Assembly: GCA_029204225.1 (NCBI GenBank) | Contig: CM055102.1 | Span: 8,691,456-8,755,455 of the forward strand | Direction: 5' to 3' | DNA from: Diphasiastrum complanatum | Lineage: Eukaryota > Streptophyta > Lycopodiopsida > Lycopodiales > Lycopodiaceae | DNA: 64,000 nucleotides | Shown here: positions 34,601 to 46,772 of the stretch, piece after piece | Numbering within the stretch: the first letter of the stretch is position 1 | How the letters are laid out: every line of letters starts with the position of its first letter | Translations under genes and position numbers: made by a program | The notes under the pieces: generated by a model | Seen by the model: the letters and a program-made list of their open reading frames with translations, nothing else | Databases searched by the model: none | Told to the model about the DNA's origin: nothing

Positions 34601-35629
34601 TCCATCATAAGGTGCAATAGAAGAGAAAGAGTCCTTGGAGCTACACATATGTGAAGAGGCTCCACTATCAATATACCATAGGCCGTCCTTCTTGAAAGGA
34701 GTAGACGAGAAACTAGAGACCATAAGAGATCCCTCTCTATCACTTGTAATAGTGTCTTCCTTCTCATTGGTAATATTGGCTTGCTTGAGTTGATTCTTCT
34801 TTTTGAAGCAATTGGTGGCATAATGACCTTTCTTGCCACAATAAAAGCACTTGATCTTCTTCTTCTTCTTGAGCTTAGATGATGAAGCATTAGAGGAATC
34901 ATCTTCCTCCTCATCTTTGTCTTTGGATTTGACTTTGTCCTTGCTTGAGGATTGTTGATGTTGGTTCTTGCTCCTCTCTTTGTGCTTATCCTTGGCAAAG
35001 AGAGCTTTGCCATCATTATGAGTGAGAGAAAGCTTGTCCATCCTCAAGATCTTGTACTCTTGTCTTGATTCTTCTGAAATCAGCACACTTTGGAGACCCT
35101 CCAAACTTGGTAGCTCCTCCTTAATGGCATAGGATTGGACAAGGTTATCAAATTCACTTCTCAAGCCATTGAGAATGACTTGAACTAGCTCATTTTGATT
35201 GATGGAATCACCAATGCAAGCAAGCTCTCTATGAATATCTTTTACTCTCAAAACATAACTAGATGCACTCTCATTACTCTTTTGGCTACTTTGAAAGATT
35301 TGATTCCTAAGAGTGAGAAGCCTAGAGGTATTCTTAGCCTCATAGATAGTCTTGAGACAATCCCAAGCTTCTTTGGCTATTGTACAAGTACCTATCTCCC
35401 TCAATATCTCATTAGAGACATTCATCTTAATGTAGTGGAGAGCCATCCTAGTTCTCTTTTTGTATTTTTGAACCTCTTGAAGAACTTGTGGTTCTTCTTC
35501 AAGGCCAAGAACTATGTCCATCACGTCTTGAAGGATCAAGATGGACTCCATCCTCATTTTCCAAATTGAATAATTTGAAGTGGTCAATCTTTCACTTGGT
35601 TCCAACAAGGATGAACCCATTGAAGACAT
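31641..35629 (-). CDS. Copia element C gag-pol polyprotein
   Basis: One frame, open from 35683; the conserved copia start MSSMGSSLLEPSERL is at 35629. In order: gag (SIWKMRMES, AWDCLKTIYEAKNTSRLL), CCHC knuckle CFYCGKKGHYATNC (~34810-34850), protease WYIDSGASSHMC (~34650-34685), HHCC pre-integrase LWHRRLGHPN, and the integrase with all three catalytic residues present (YSDVH, RSDGGGEY, AERKN). RT follows with [32 protein letters not shown] and YVDD (~32594-32605), then RNase H (YSDSDFASD, CEAEY, KCDN). At about 31844 a single base appears deleted in the conserved NPxFHARSKH segment, so translation stops at 31817. The last ~65 codons continue in the next frame to TAG at 31641. Otherwise the enzyme set looks competent. 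Expression would come from the 5' LTR. Confidence 0.92.
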
Positions 35630-36374
35630 TTGAAGTGAAGAAAACTCAAATGATGAACAATAAATGTTGTTACACACTTTCAATAGGATCCAATAATTGA
35701 GTACTATCTCCTCCTATGAAAGATCTTGCAACAATTTGTGAATTGATTCTCACTAGCTACTCAAATCTCTCTAAAACAAGATCTATTTCACATCAAATGA
35801 TGGAGTATAGGCAAAGTTAGGATCTAACACTCTTAGCACGTGTGAAATACACTAAGAAACCAAATTTGACTCAAATACAATGATATTGCATGAAACAAAA
35901 TGGCTAAGATCTCAAAACAGTGCCTAGATCACATATAGATGAGATTGGCAAGCATACAACTGTGATTTTGGATCAATCAAGCAATCTCTTGACCAAACCA
36001 AATGTGTCCACCCAGGTCTAGGTGCCCTACCTAACCCTCTTCAAAAGCTTGTAACTTTTGATTGGATCAACCAAATGGAATGAAACTGATTGCAACAGAA
36101 ACTAGACAAAAATAGCTTCAAAACAAGCTATCAAGCAAGATAAATGGATCAAACATGAGAGAGAACTTCCAAACTGAAATTGGATGTTCCTCACACGTGT
36201 CTAAGCACCTGATTCCGTACAGTACCAGGTCAGACCCAATCAATGTCGTTTTGATCTCTTTTGATCCAAGATTGAACAAGATAGCTAGGAAAATGGGCCT
36301 TGACAACTTCTAGCTCAAGATTGATGAAAAATTTTTCACTTAGATGGATCAAAATGCATGGTAACCTTAGGTAG
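35630..36374 (-). other. Untranslated leader of copia element C
   Basis: 745 bases between primer site and gag with no long frame that resembles protein. A second, diverged copy of most of it is at 43576-44164. Confidence 0.8.
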
Positions 36375-36386
36375 GCTCTGATACCA
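36375..36386 (-). other. Primer binding site of copia element C
   Basis: tggtatcagagc on the minus strand, a perfect initiator-tRNA-Met primer site directly abutting the 5' LTR. Confidence 0.92.
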
Positions 36387-37123
36387 TGTTGAATTTCACA
36401 CATGTGGACTGTCCACTACATGTACTTGTGATCTCCTAAGGTGTGTAGATGCACCAAGATCAAGACTAGATTGAGATTCAAGATCAATCTTGAATCCTAT
36501 GGCAAAAACACACTACTACATGCATTCAATCACTTCCAACTCTCACTCACACGTGTGGGAAGTATTCAAAAAATAATCTAAGTAAAAACAAGCTGATCTC
36601 CTCGGGTAGAGAGAGAAAATACATCATGAGCTCTCGGGTAGAGAGAGAAAGCTAGAAATTCAATAACTCACAAAATCCATGAAATCACCAAATCAATTGA
36701 CTTCAAAATGAGGAGTACAATGATACTAGTAGGTCCACGAGCTACCACTATGCTTAAATATGATTGGACCATATTTTGTCACCTCTTGATCCTATTGGAT
36801 CATTGATCTATGCACCTCTTAATTCTATTGGACTATATTCAAGCACACCTCAATTTCCTATTGGACCTCACAAGGTTCCACCTCTAAATCCTATTGGAAC
36901 TCTTGGAATTCATCAAACAAAAACTTTACACTTGTCTACACTCTAATTAGCAAGTGTTTAGCCTCTTACTCTATTTTGGCTCAATAGTGGCATTACAAGT
37001 GGAAATGCATAATTTGCCATCTATGCCAAATTTATTCCTATCAACATCCCACACCTAGATGCTTGATGTAAAAAACATAAGACCCCTATATCTAACATAG
37101 ATAATCTTTTTCAATTCGTCACA
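36387..37123 (-). repeat. 5' LTR of copia element C
   Basis: 737 bp, about 98.8% identical to the 3' LTR. The promoter of the element must lie here; the palindrome near its + strand start reads cacacatgtg instead of cacacgtgtg. Confidence 0.95.
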
Positions 37124-37257
37124 GAAGTATTATTCACATAATTTATTGTTAGATCGTTGAAGATCAGCACTCAAGTCTGTGGTGTTCTTATGGCAACTTG
37201 GCTCAGGTGGCAAACATCATAGCAGTTTGTTGCGCTCAATCTCTGATATTTGTCAAT

Positions 37258-37425
37258 CTTCATAAAAAGGTACTCATAATCACATATTTATAACTCTATA
37301 TATTTCTTCTAGATCTATGAGTTTGGGCGCTTCTAGATCTATGAGTTTGAGCGCTTCTAGATCTATGAGTTTGAGTGTTATTGCTAGAGTTATAAATATG
37401 TGATTATGAGTACCTTTTTATGAAG
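37258..37425. repeat. Perfect 41-bp inverted repeat with three 24-bp tandem units in the loop
   Basis: Arms 37258-37298 and 37385-37425 are exact reverse complements (starting cttcataaaaaggtactc). The 86-base loop holds three near-identical 24-base units of the type cttctagatctatgagtttg + agcg (37306-37329, 37330-37353, 37354-37377). The word gcgctcaa lies outside both arms. It could be a foldback/MITE-like element or an origin of hairpin RNA. Confidence 0.95.
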
Positions 37426-40400
37426 CGCTCAAATAGCACTCAGATTAGGCAGCTAAGCTATGATATAGCTCTCATGCATGCAGAGGGTGTGCTTAGACTG
37501 ATATGCCAAGATCGTATTGTTGGACACTCAGTTCTTACCCAGTTCTATACATTCACTAAGAAGTGCATATTCTTAGGATCTCAAAGATTGCACTAAGGTA
37601 GCATGCATAAATGCAAGAGCCATTTATCAATTGAAAATCATACTCAAGAACATATGTGTGTATTCACAAAAAGCCTCTCTCTTAAAGTAGAGGTGGTCAT
37701 GTACTAAGAACATTTTAAAATACTTTCCACCCACATGAAGGGGAAGTGGTCATCTTCACACAACAACAACCTATATGAGAATACAAAATGAAAATGATGA
37801 TGATAAAAAAGAAATGATGGTATGTGATAATTGAGATGGTTGGCCATGCACCTTTATTCTCTAATGGTTGAAAGCCCAGCCCTTCAACTTTTCATTTCTA
37901 TTTTGCTTTTGACCATTTCACTCTTCATTTTCAAAGGTTATCTTGGATTTTTTTGGCCATTTTGCCATGTGGTCTCTTTAATGAAATTTGAGGCTTGTAG
38001 ATACGTCACATGGGCATCCTTGACCATGGCACATGGCTCATGTGGGGCATTGTCCTTTCCACTGGAATTGCCCCATGTTGCAACCAAGTCAAAGTCTCAT
38101 GCTCGGCTTTTTGTTGTTCCATCAACATTTTCCCGAGTTCAACGGTCCTTGTCATTTTCTCAATTTTTACAATGATTGACCCATGGTGGCACTTATACTT
38201 TGAGTATTGCCTTAATCTTAAAGGGTTGGCCTGGTTTTGGCCCCATGACCCATTGTTCTCAACTTAGCACTTGATAATTTACACATGCCATGTTGCCTTT
38301 TGATGGTAACATTTTACGACTTGGCTCTTGACTGTTGCCTTAGTCCATAATGATTGGTTGGGGGAGAATGTTAGTCCTTGTTGAAGTTTTTTGATGTATC
38401 TCATATATGATGGTGCTTGAAAAAGTATTTACCGGTCTCTGATTTTCACATAAGCAGGGTGAAAAAAAAAACCTGAAAATTATCAAGCATCACATTATAT
38501 TAATATAAAACCTCGGTTACATTAGCAATTCACCAAAAATTTGGCAAATGGAAAAAAAAAAACTACACAGCCATTTCTAAGACTGACCTACTTGTCAAAT
38601 ACTTTGGTAGCCCATTTGGTCGTACTAAGGACCACCTCGGCTATGGCTATACAGGCCAAATTTTCAGTCGGATACATAAGATGTGTCGTACATGTTTACA
38701 TAACTGGTGAGACAACTTGCATTCTTTCCTCAATTTTAGTTCGATTTATCATGTCAAAAAATCAGCTAACATTCTACCCCAAAAATCACAAATATGAAAG
38801 TTAAATATCATGCAATTCAAGATATATAAAAGACAAGTATAATTAACAAAATAACCATACATAATGGTCCAATAATAGAGATAGTCTAAGTACAAAAATA
38901 GTCCAAGCTCAGAAATGTATATAAACTAAATTAATAAATGTAAATAAAATACAAAAACTAGCTAAATCCAGTTGAGTCCTCATCCTAGCCACGTACATCA
39001 AACTCACCTTGCAATGGTTTATGGGATGGGGACTATAGTACCTGCATACAACAAACATGAATTAGTGGAGTGAGAATTGTGGTGAGAGTGAGAGAGAGAC
39101 TATATGAATGTAGAGAAGTTATAAACTATTTTAAAACCATACCTTCTAAGCAGCATCCTAATTGATTCTCACTCCTTGTCTCTCCAATAACTCGAGTAAT
39201 GATTGCATAAGTGGCCATATGCATACATGTACTTGTCCTTGGTGGGACCCCTACACAACAAATTTTTGTATAAATCGACAAAGTTGTGATTGCAATAAAT
39301 AAGTAGATAGTTTAGGTAGTGCAAAAAATTTAAAATTGGGAAACTGAAATCTATTCAAGTCAAATTCAACTTATGAGTAGGAGACTTGTGAAATGGGCAC
39401 GAAAATGTCCCTTGTCACCACTATCCAAATGAGAAGGCCCCGCAGTCTCCAATCACACTTTAGCTACCTCTCATTGTTGCTTGAATCGATATTAAGTTGA
39501 CCGTTGACTGACCACCAAAAACTTTGACTATGAATATCTTTTTGACCGTAGCTCGGAACTGGGTCATGTTGGGTGTCATTGAAAACCTCTCATCGAGGGC
39601 TTTCTAATGGCACTATAATCATCTCAATCCAAGCTGTCTTTCAAAAGTTAGCATTTTTTTTTACAGCAGGCAATATCGATTCAGCGTGCACAAGTACGGC
39701 CACTAGTACTCTAACTGGTTGTCCACACATTGAAATGACATTAGTATAGATACATACAATATCGATTGAGTGCAGATGTACGACCTCTTGGGATGTTTTT
39801 GGGTTTTACGTGTTGAACAGATATTAGTATGGATTAGATGAAAACTAAAGAGAATATTCTAATTTTCAAAGGAAATATTCTAGATTACTCACTTCGGCAT
39901 GGTGGCTATGCCACTTCTAAGTTGCAAAGATTTCAAAGTGTGTGATCGTCCAAAAAACAAAGATCAGCATGTAAAAAGTATGAAGACTCAGTTTCGATCA
40001 AAAAACTTGACACAACGAACAATGGCCTATACTCACCTGTGCGTTGATCCGCTATCGATTGCCGACTTTCATTGTTGCAGCTTATTGAACTCATTTTGCT
40101 AGATCTACAGATGTTCAGAATAGGCGGCCAGTACCGCCTGGTGTTCATAAATTAAATGCTTATTCAAATTTACACATCATTCCAATATATCTAAGAATCT
40201 TGTGCACATAATTTACACTTTGGCACTGACTCGAATTAGAGACCCCCCAATTACACAAGACATATCAGAGAATCCATACAGTTTCGATACTCTATAATAG
40301 CTATTTTCATAAGTAGTTAAGTCAATCTACAAATAACTTGGAGGATCCACACCACCAATTATCCCACTTATCAAAACGACAGATCATATAGTTGTACTAA

Positions 40401-40890
40401 ACATAGATCCATGACGTTCTTATTGTAACCTGAATTAGATCAATAGATTTATATACTACAATGTGTATTCGTCACGTTCAGATTTTATAACATTTAGTTG
40501 AACAGGGAGATTACTCTTATTACTCATTTGCAAAAGACGTGATCTTGGAAATATTAAGATAGCAAGAGTGAGACACAAGCATATACCAAATAAGGTCCTC
40601 AACGCTTCTATTTGAAATATATTTTAATAAAACAAGTAAATACATCGGCTCTTTATAGCCTCGCGATTGTTTATAACTGCCTAACTGCTATAACTAATTT
40701 AGATATTGACTTACTAAATTCGAGTGTATCAATTTTTTTAAACATCAATAGATATCAATTTTTCCTTAACCATTTACAAACTAGTATAGAAACTCTAAAT
40801 TCTATAACAAAAGGGCTGGTATGCCTCCATAAACAAAGTTTTTAACTACAAACAAAAGTGAAAAGATACAAAAAGGGATCATGTGAGCCT
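37426..40890. other. Long stretch without recognised genes
   Basis: Before element C inserted, this sequence was continuous with that left of 30888. Open frames at 37831-38267 and 38541-38804 look random. At 38356-38372 a purine run followed by TGTTAG resembles a polypurine tract plus LTR start (+), and 39420-39680 resembles retroelement leader DNA, but neither could be tied to a coding remnant. Confidence 0.4.
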
Positions 40891-41223
40891 TCACATGTCC
40901 TCGTCCTCATCTCCATTAGCTCTTGCTGATGATGAAGATGTGGAACTATAAGTTCGTCCAGCCAGATATTGAGCATGACTTTTCTCATTGTACCTACTAT
41001 TCCTCCAGTGGACGTAGCAATGCTTGTGAAGCCTGTAAAGAAATTCACATTCAAGATTACAGAATGACATCCACTTCCTAGCATCTCTTCGATCATCTAC
41101 TATTAATTCAGAATATAATCTTGCTCTTCTATGACCGAGAGATCTCAATCTGAACTTTAGGAATGCCAAATCTTTAAAAAAATTTGGGAAATCATCTGTT
41201 TGAGTAGGACTACCCTTCCTCAA
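40891..41223 (-). CDS. Unidentified small minus-strand open frame
   Basis: 110 codons: an Arg-rich N-terminal half (FLKFRLRSLGHRRARLYSEL, then VDDRRDARKWMSFC), an HKHCYVHWRNSRYNEKSHAQ segment, a Ser run and an acidic tail ending DEDEDM before TGA. Composition is protein-like and the tail looks like a genuine C-terminus. Inside the frame, tttctttacag (about 41040) resembles an acceptor, so this may be the last exon of a spliced gene or of a transposon. I do not recognise it. Confidence 0.3.
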   Translation of the reverse strand: MRKGSPTQTDDFPNFFKDLAFLKFRLRSLGHRRARLYSELIVDDRRDARKWMSFCNLECEFLYRLHKHCYVHWRNSRYNEKSHAQYLAGRTYSSTSSSSARANGDEDEDM

Positions 41224-41259
41224 GATATGCGATATGCAAACTTCTTTAGTCAGAAGAAG

Positions 41260-41649
41260 GTAATCCAGCTAGGAGTACATGATCTGTACAATCAGTATCA
41301 TCCTATAGATGAAACCTGCCATATGTCATCCAATACGATGTGCTGGGTGAACCTCTCTCTTCTTCATCAATATGGACAATTAGTCAAAATATGTGGATCA
41401 ACAATAGTGGATAAAGGATCTGGAGTGAACATCATCTCCTCCAAGTTATACCACACATGGGGACTTACTCATATGTTGAGTGTCCCTGATCAATCGAGTT
41501 TGACAAGGAAGTACATACCAAGGTTGCAAGATTTGATTTGTGCTAGATTTCATAGTCTTGGACTTGCTCGAATCTTCCCAATCCTATTGTATCCTATTGG
41601 AAATACTATGGCTCAAAACACCACAAGCGCTTCACGATTGGGGACATAA
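41260..41649 (+). pseudogene. Gypsy-type aspartic protease fragment
   Basis: Within 41350-41520 the frame reads GQLVKICGSTIVDKGSGVNI, then SSKLYHTWGL, matching the flap and active-site layout of plant Ty3/gypsy retropepsins (A/I-VDTGSGVN). The active-site DTG reads DKG here, which would inactivate it. No RT or integrase of the same element follows, so it is an isolated fragment. Confidence 0.6.
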
Positions 41650-42554
41650 CTGTATTGTCCTACAGAACCATGATTCTCTAGTGAAGATCAATTCTAGTAC
41701 TTGAATTACGAAACCAAATGACCAATGAGCCATGGTCGCTAGCTCTGCCACAGCCATGTAGTGGGTTTCTTTCCTAGCCTATCCTCAACCTAAGATCCAA
41801 ACAATCTAGCATCAAGGAGATGAAGTTAGTTGTCACACGTAGCTTCGTTCCCATGAGAGCGATAGCATATCTTAGATTTCAGCATGAATGGAAGATCCAC
41901 ATCTAACTCTACATCCATTAATCCTAAGCATTAACACTACTCTATTAACCCTACGATCCACAATGAAGATAGCTTACTCTTTCTCTCTTTCCCTTTCTCT
42001 CTCACAAAACGTATAATAAAGATAAATCCCAATAACATTCAGATCCAACAATTAGCAAACACAACAAAAGTATGAGACCAATTTGCTTATATTGAAATGA
42101 AGAGAGAACATGATTTTCAAGCTCGAGTTTGGCACTATTTATAGTAGAGAAGACCTTGGCCTCAAAATCCTATTGGTCCATTTATACCTCCCTAACTATT
42201 CAAATTTAAAAAAGAGTGGGAACCCATTCAAAATTGGATAGAACTAATTTGAGTTTGAACTTGAACCAATTTTGGTGGGAGTCCCAACTTTATTCACTAA
42301 CTTGACATTTAGGCCTTGTGACATTAAAAGTCCTACAAAAAGGCCTAAAGCCCTTTTATTGACTTTCTAATTATCAAATAACTATGTGATCATCGGGGTG
42401 GACTTACACACATAGGGTGCCAAGTCCCTCTCACTTATTAACTAGGGTTAGGGTTGCCTTGGGATCCGCAAACCCTCCAACAATATCCCCCATCAAAATT
42501 GGTGGTGGTCCCACGACACTTGCGAGATGCATTTACTGTGGGCTTTTATTGGCA
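41650..42554. other. Non-coding stretch, no gene seen
   Basis: AT-rich with a pyrimidine run at about 41970-42002. The coding similarity of the following copia fragment starts abruptly near 42555, so an unrecorded junction lies at its right end. Confidence 0.4.
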
Positions 42555-43575
42555 TCAGGATGATGACATTTGGGTCAATGCCATGGGAGAGGAGACGGAG
42601 TCAATTGCTAAGCATAGCACATGGGACTTAGTAGGACCACATGTGGCAAGAAACCCATTGGTTGCAAATGGGTATACAAGACGAAGTACCATGCAGATGG
42701 AAGTATAACAAAGCACAAGGCAAGATTGGTGATCAAAGGGTATGCACAAAGTAAAGGCATCGACTATGAGAAGACCTTTGCACCAGTATGTAAGTGGAAT
42801 ACTCTATCTCTACTTGTTGCTTTAGCTTCACATTTTGCTTGGCCTTTGTTCAGATGGATGTGAAATCTGCTTTTCTAAATGGTGAGTTAGAAGAATAGGT
42901 GTTCATGGATCAACCTGAAGGCTTTGTAGCGAAAGGACAAGAGAATAAAGTATGTCACTTGAAGAAAGCGCTTTATGGTCTTAAACAGGCACCACATGCG
43001 TGGTATAGCAGGATTGATGCCTACTTTCATTCAAAGGGGATGGTGAAACACATTCTAATCCAAATCTGTATGTATTATGCTTTGATGGTATGGTTGTTTT
43101 GATTGCTCTTTATGTTGATGACTTGATTATTATGGGAAATAATCAAGAGATGATAGACATGATCAAGAAAGACCTCATGGAACAATTCAAGATGACAGAT
43201 CTCAGCCTGATGCATTATTGCCTTGGAGTAGAGGTGTGGCAAAAAGGACACAAATTGGGTTTAACATAGGTGAAGTATGTCAAAGAGTTGCTACACAGGT
43301 TTAGGTTGCAGAATTGCAAACCAGTGAATACTCCTATTGAACCAGGTAAAAAGCTTTCTAAGCTTAATGAGTCATAGTCATTTGATGCTACGCTGCATAG
43401 GCAGTTAGTAGGGAGCTTGATTTACCTTACCACGACTAAAACAGATATATGTTATGTTGTTGGTATTGTAAGTCAGTTTATGGCAGCACCTACGGAAATG
43501 CATTGGAAGGCAGCTAAGCGAATTTTGCGTTATGTAAAAGGCACTTCAGATTATGGCTTGATTTACATGAAGCCT
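42555..43575 (+). pseudogene. Copia RT/RNase H fragment of the element E family
   Basis: The sequence starts inside pol at 'DDDIWVNAMGEETESIAKHS' and continues through KKPIGCKWVYKTKYHADGS, FAPVCKWNTLSLLVALASHF, DVKSAFLNGELEE, a [39 protein letters not shown] (43111-43122), VKELLHRFRLQNCKPVNTP and IVSQFMAAPTEMHWKAAKRI. At 43575 it stops in mid-frame. Several frameshifts and stops are present. It is closely related to the minus-strand element at 60316-63651 but keeps the RT segment which that element has lost, so the two can be aligned to define the deletion. Confidence 0.88.
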
Positions 43576-44176
43576 ACTTCACATCAAATGATGGAGTATG
43601 GGCAAAGTTAGGATCAAACACTCTTAGCACGTGTGAAATACACTAAGAAACCAAATTGGACTCAAATACAATGATATTGCATGAAACAAAATGTCTAAGA
43701 TCTCAAAACAGTGCCTAGATCACATATAGATGAGATTGGTAAGCATTCAACTGTGATTTTGGATCAAACAAGCAATCTCTTGACCAAACCAAATGTGTCC
43801 ACCCAGGTCTAGGTGTCCTACCTAACCCTCTTCAAATGCTTATAACTTTTGATTGGCCCAACCAAATGGAATGAAACTGATTGCATCAAAAACTAGACAA
43901 AAATATTTTCAAAACAAGCTATCTAGCAAGATTTTTGGATCAACCATGAAAGAGAACTCCCAAATTGAAATCGGATGTTCCTCAAGCATGTCTGAGCACC
44001 TGATTCTGTACAGTACCAGGTCAGACCCAATCAATGCCCTATTGATCTCTTTTGATCCAAAATTGGACAAGATAGCTAGGAAAATGGACCTTGACAATTT
44101 CTAGCTCAAGATTGATGAATAGTTTTCAATTAAATGGATCAAAATGCATGGTAACCTTAGGTAGGCTCTGATACCG
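43576..44176 (-). repeat. Diverged copy of the element C leader with primer site
   Basis: Homologous over its length to 35785-36386, including the palindromes and the final gctctgatacc (44165-44175), a degraded primer site. It abuts the copia RT fragment at its left with no gag between, so it is a truncated C-family copy. Confidence 0.88.
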
Positions 44177-44907
44177 GGTTGAATTCACACGTGTGGACTG
44201 TCCACAACATGTACTTGTGATCTCCTAAGGTGTGTAGATGCACCAAGATCAAGACTAGATTGAGATTCAAGATCTATCTTTGATTCTATGGCAAAAACAC
44301 ACTACTACATGCATTCAATCACTTACAACTCTCACTCACACGTGTGGGAAGTGTTCCAAAAGTAATCTAAGTAAAAAAGCTACTCTCCTTGAGTAGAGAG
44401 AGAAAATCATCAATAGCTCTCGGGTAGAGAGAGAAAGCTAGAAAATCACTTACACTCAAAATCCACTCAATCTCAAAATCAATTAGATCCAAATGAGGAG
44501 TACAATGATACTAGTAGATCCATGAGCTACCACTATGCTTAACTATGATTGGACACTTTTTCACCTCTTAATCCTATTGGACCATTGATCCATGCACCTC
44601 TAAATTCTATATGACCATTTTCAAGCAAACCTCAAATTCTATTGGACCACTCATGGTTCCACCTCTAAATCCTATTGGACCTCTTAAACTTCATCAAACA
44701 AAAGCATTACACTTGTCTACACTCTAATTGGCACAAGTTTGGCCTCCTGCTCTATTTTGGCTCAATAGTGGCATTACAAGTGGAAATGGATAATTTGCCA
44801 TCTATGCCAAATTTGACTCTATCAACATTCTACATCTAAATGCTTGAATATTAGATTCTATGAGACCCCTATATCAAACATTTTTATTTACTTTACAATT
44901 CTCCACA
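44177..44907 (-). repeat. LTR of a second C-family copy
   Basis: About 730 bp, co-linear with the element C LTRs but with many more differences, so older. The terminal TG is mutated (GGGTTGAA). It ends CTCCACA, beside a 30-bp block also found beside the LTR of element B. Confidence 0.85.
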
Positions 44908-44990
44908 CGTGGGAACATCCTCCACACATGTGAGATTCACTTACAAACTTCTATCATAAAAAAATGCCAAGCTAGATTTTTGCCAATTTC

Positions 44991-45487
44991 TCACAGAAAG
45001 ATCACTTGCCCTGAGAAAACTTTCTCTTGAATAAAATGATACTGGATTTCTATGTGTTTGGATTTGCCATGAGATATGGGATTCAGTGACAGTGAAATAC
45101 AGCTCATGTTGTCACACAGAATGGTGGTAGCATTAAACTGAGTGTGATGTAAGTCGTGAAGTAATAACTTGATCCATACAGTTTTTTTTGAAGCTTGGCA
45201 TGCTGCGATGTATTCTGCCTCTGTCGAAGAAAGCGCAATTGATTTTCGCTTTCTTGAGTTCCACGAAATCGGTCCCCTTGCTAGATAGAGACAGAACCCG
45301 GAGGTAGTTTTCTGGTAGAGACTGTTCCTCTCCAATCTGAGTCGGAATAGCCTCGCAGGACGAGTGCGTTGATAGCATTTCCATCATAACATAAGATGTG
45401 ATCTAAACTTCCTTGAATATATCTCATCATTCTCTTAAATGCTTTCCAATGAGAGATCTTGGAATTAGACATGAATTGACTTAACAT
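44991..45487 (-). pseudogene. Copia RNase H fragment of another family
   Basis: Minus strand: MLSQFMSNSKISHWKAFKRM, then RGYSDSDWRG, after a frameshift 'TSGFCLYLARGPISWNSRKR', STEAEYIAACQASKKTVWI, LCDNMSC and KSKHIEIQYHFI. This is the copia RNase H domain with the D, E and D residues of YSDSDW, EAEY and CDN visible. At least one frameshift near 45300. The C-terminal LTKPL segment is missing. Confidence 0.85.
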
Positions 45488-46741
45488 GCTAACAATGTAT
45501 GCTAAATCTGGTATATCCCAAAAAATGATATAGACATCTTCATAATATATATTTGCCCAATGTATATCCTCATTTCCAAGTATATATTGACATTTTGGAG
45601 TAGATATACATTATTTAACAAATATATGGTATCACATAGTATCGCATATCCCTCTCCTCAAATGTGAAACGTCCTCGTGAACAGATAATATTCGTTTTGA
45701 GATTTATTCATTCTTTAGAAAAGAATATTTTCATATCGTTGAATACTTAATCTTTTAAATCTTTGTTGGGTTAAATGTAAAGATATTTCTTCAGTTTGAA
45801 TATATGACCTTCACTTGGTATTTCAGCATCAAATGTTGATTCGAAATATATTTCAACAGATAACATATGAAAGCTCAACATCACATAATCTGCAACACCA
45901 TATACAAGAAAAATATGGAAAAGATTTTATGTATTAAGATCATGATGTAATTGCTGCACCATTTTCAAATCTCTCTGGCACTCAAGCAATAAAATGTCTT
46001 CCCTTGCTCTGGTTTATCTCCCGATAGGTAAGTTGCCATATGGGAATAACCTTACAAGGAGTAGAGTGCCATCGAATAATTTCTAAACTAGTTGAAAATC
46101 TTCTTTAGAGTTTTTCCTAAGTCTAATCTGTTCAAATAAAGTAGATAAAAATTGAATAAATTTACACTTTACAAATAAGTTCTAAACAAAAAATAATACT
46201 TTGGTTGAAAAAGTGCCAAACTGTCAAAAAGTATATGTACAAAAAGATGTGTATTCGCGTGATTTTGTTCTATCTTCTTGTGGTAGCCTAGTCGTTATAG
46301 ATTTTCACAAAATCAATGAAATAAGTAGTATAAAAGGTTTGATCGTTCTCCAAGAGAGAGAGAAGAATCTCATCTTTTGTATGATAAGTGTATGTAAGAA
46401 GGTGAATGAAACCTGATGTGTAATATTCACAATGACATAACTGGTTATCTAAAGATATTGAGTGAATTGACATCCAGTAACACCAACAATAACACGATTT
46501 GGTCAAGATTTATGATTATAAAGGTTACTTTATCTTCCAGACTCTTAGGATAACAGTAAGCAATCAGACCATATTGCAACTAGCAAATAGATTCATCAAA
46601 CAGAATCGAATTGGCTAATGATTTCTCTTAATCGAACAAAGAGAATTAGTTCTTATCACTGGAAGCAAACTGAACAGAGCATCAGATAAGTTCATTATCT
46701 GAACAAATACATCATTTTGAATTGAAAGAAGTTTTGTTTAT
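45488..46741. other. AT-rich stretch, no gene seen
   Basis: Repeated tatata/catatat words, no protein-like frame and no terminal repeat pair recognised. It forms the left flank of the CACTA element; 46201-46506 frames look random. Confidence 0.45.
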
Positions 46742-46772
46742 CACTACAAGAAAAGGTGACAAAAATTGCGAA
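46742..46772 (+). repeat. Left terminal inverted repeat of the CACTA element
   Basis: Matches the right end over about 30 bases with a few mismatches (cactacaag, a/t, aaaggtg, a/g, caaaaattgcg). Confidence 0.88.

Larger units (their letters stand above)
30888..37123 (-). mobile_element. Copia element C, nearly intact, young
   Basis: A complete LTR retrotransposon of 6,236 bp on the minus strand: 5' LTR 37123-36387, primer site, leader, one long gag-pol frame, polypurine tract and 3' LTR 31622-30888. The LTRs differ by nine substitutions and two single-base indels over about 735 bp. The flanks share GAAG (30884-30887 and 37124-37127) as target duplication; 5 bp is usual for copia, so one base may have been lost. 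Only one coding lesion was found (a 1-nt deletion near 31844). Confidence 0.93.

Noticed and set aside
31758-35700. Plus-strand frames inside copia element C
   Set aside because: Antisense shadows of the gag-pol frame.
36375-36386. tRNA-like sequence words (tggtatcagagc) here and at other places
   Set aside because: They are retroelement primer sites complementary to tRNA-iMet, not tRNA genes; no cloverleaf is present.
38356-38380. Possible polypurine tract and LTR start
   Set aside because: gggggaga followed by tgttag fits the pattern, but no coding remnant lies upstream and no matching LTR was found.
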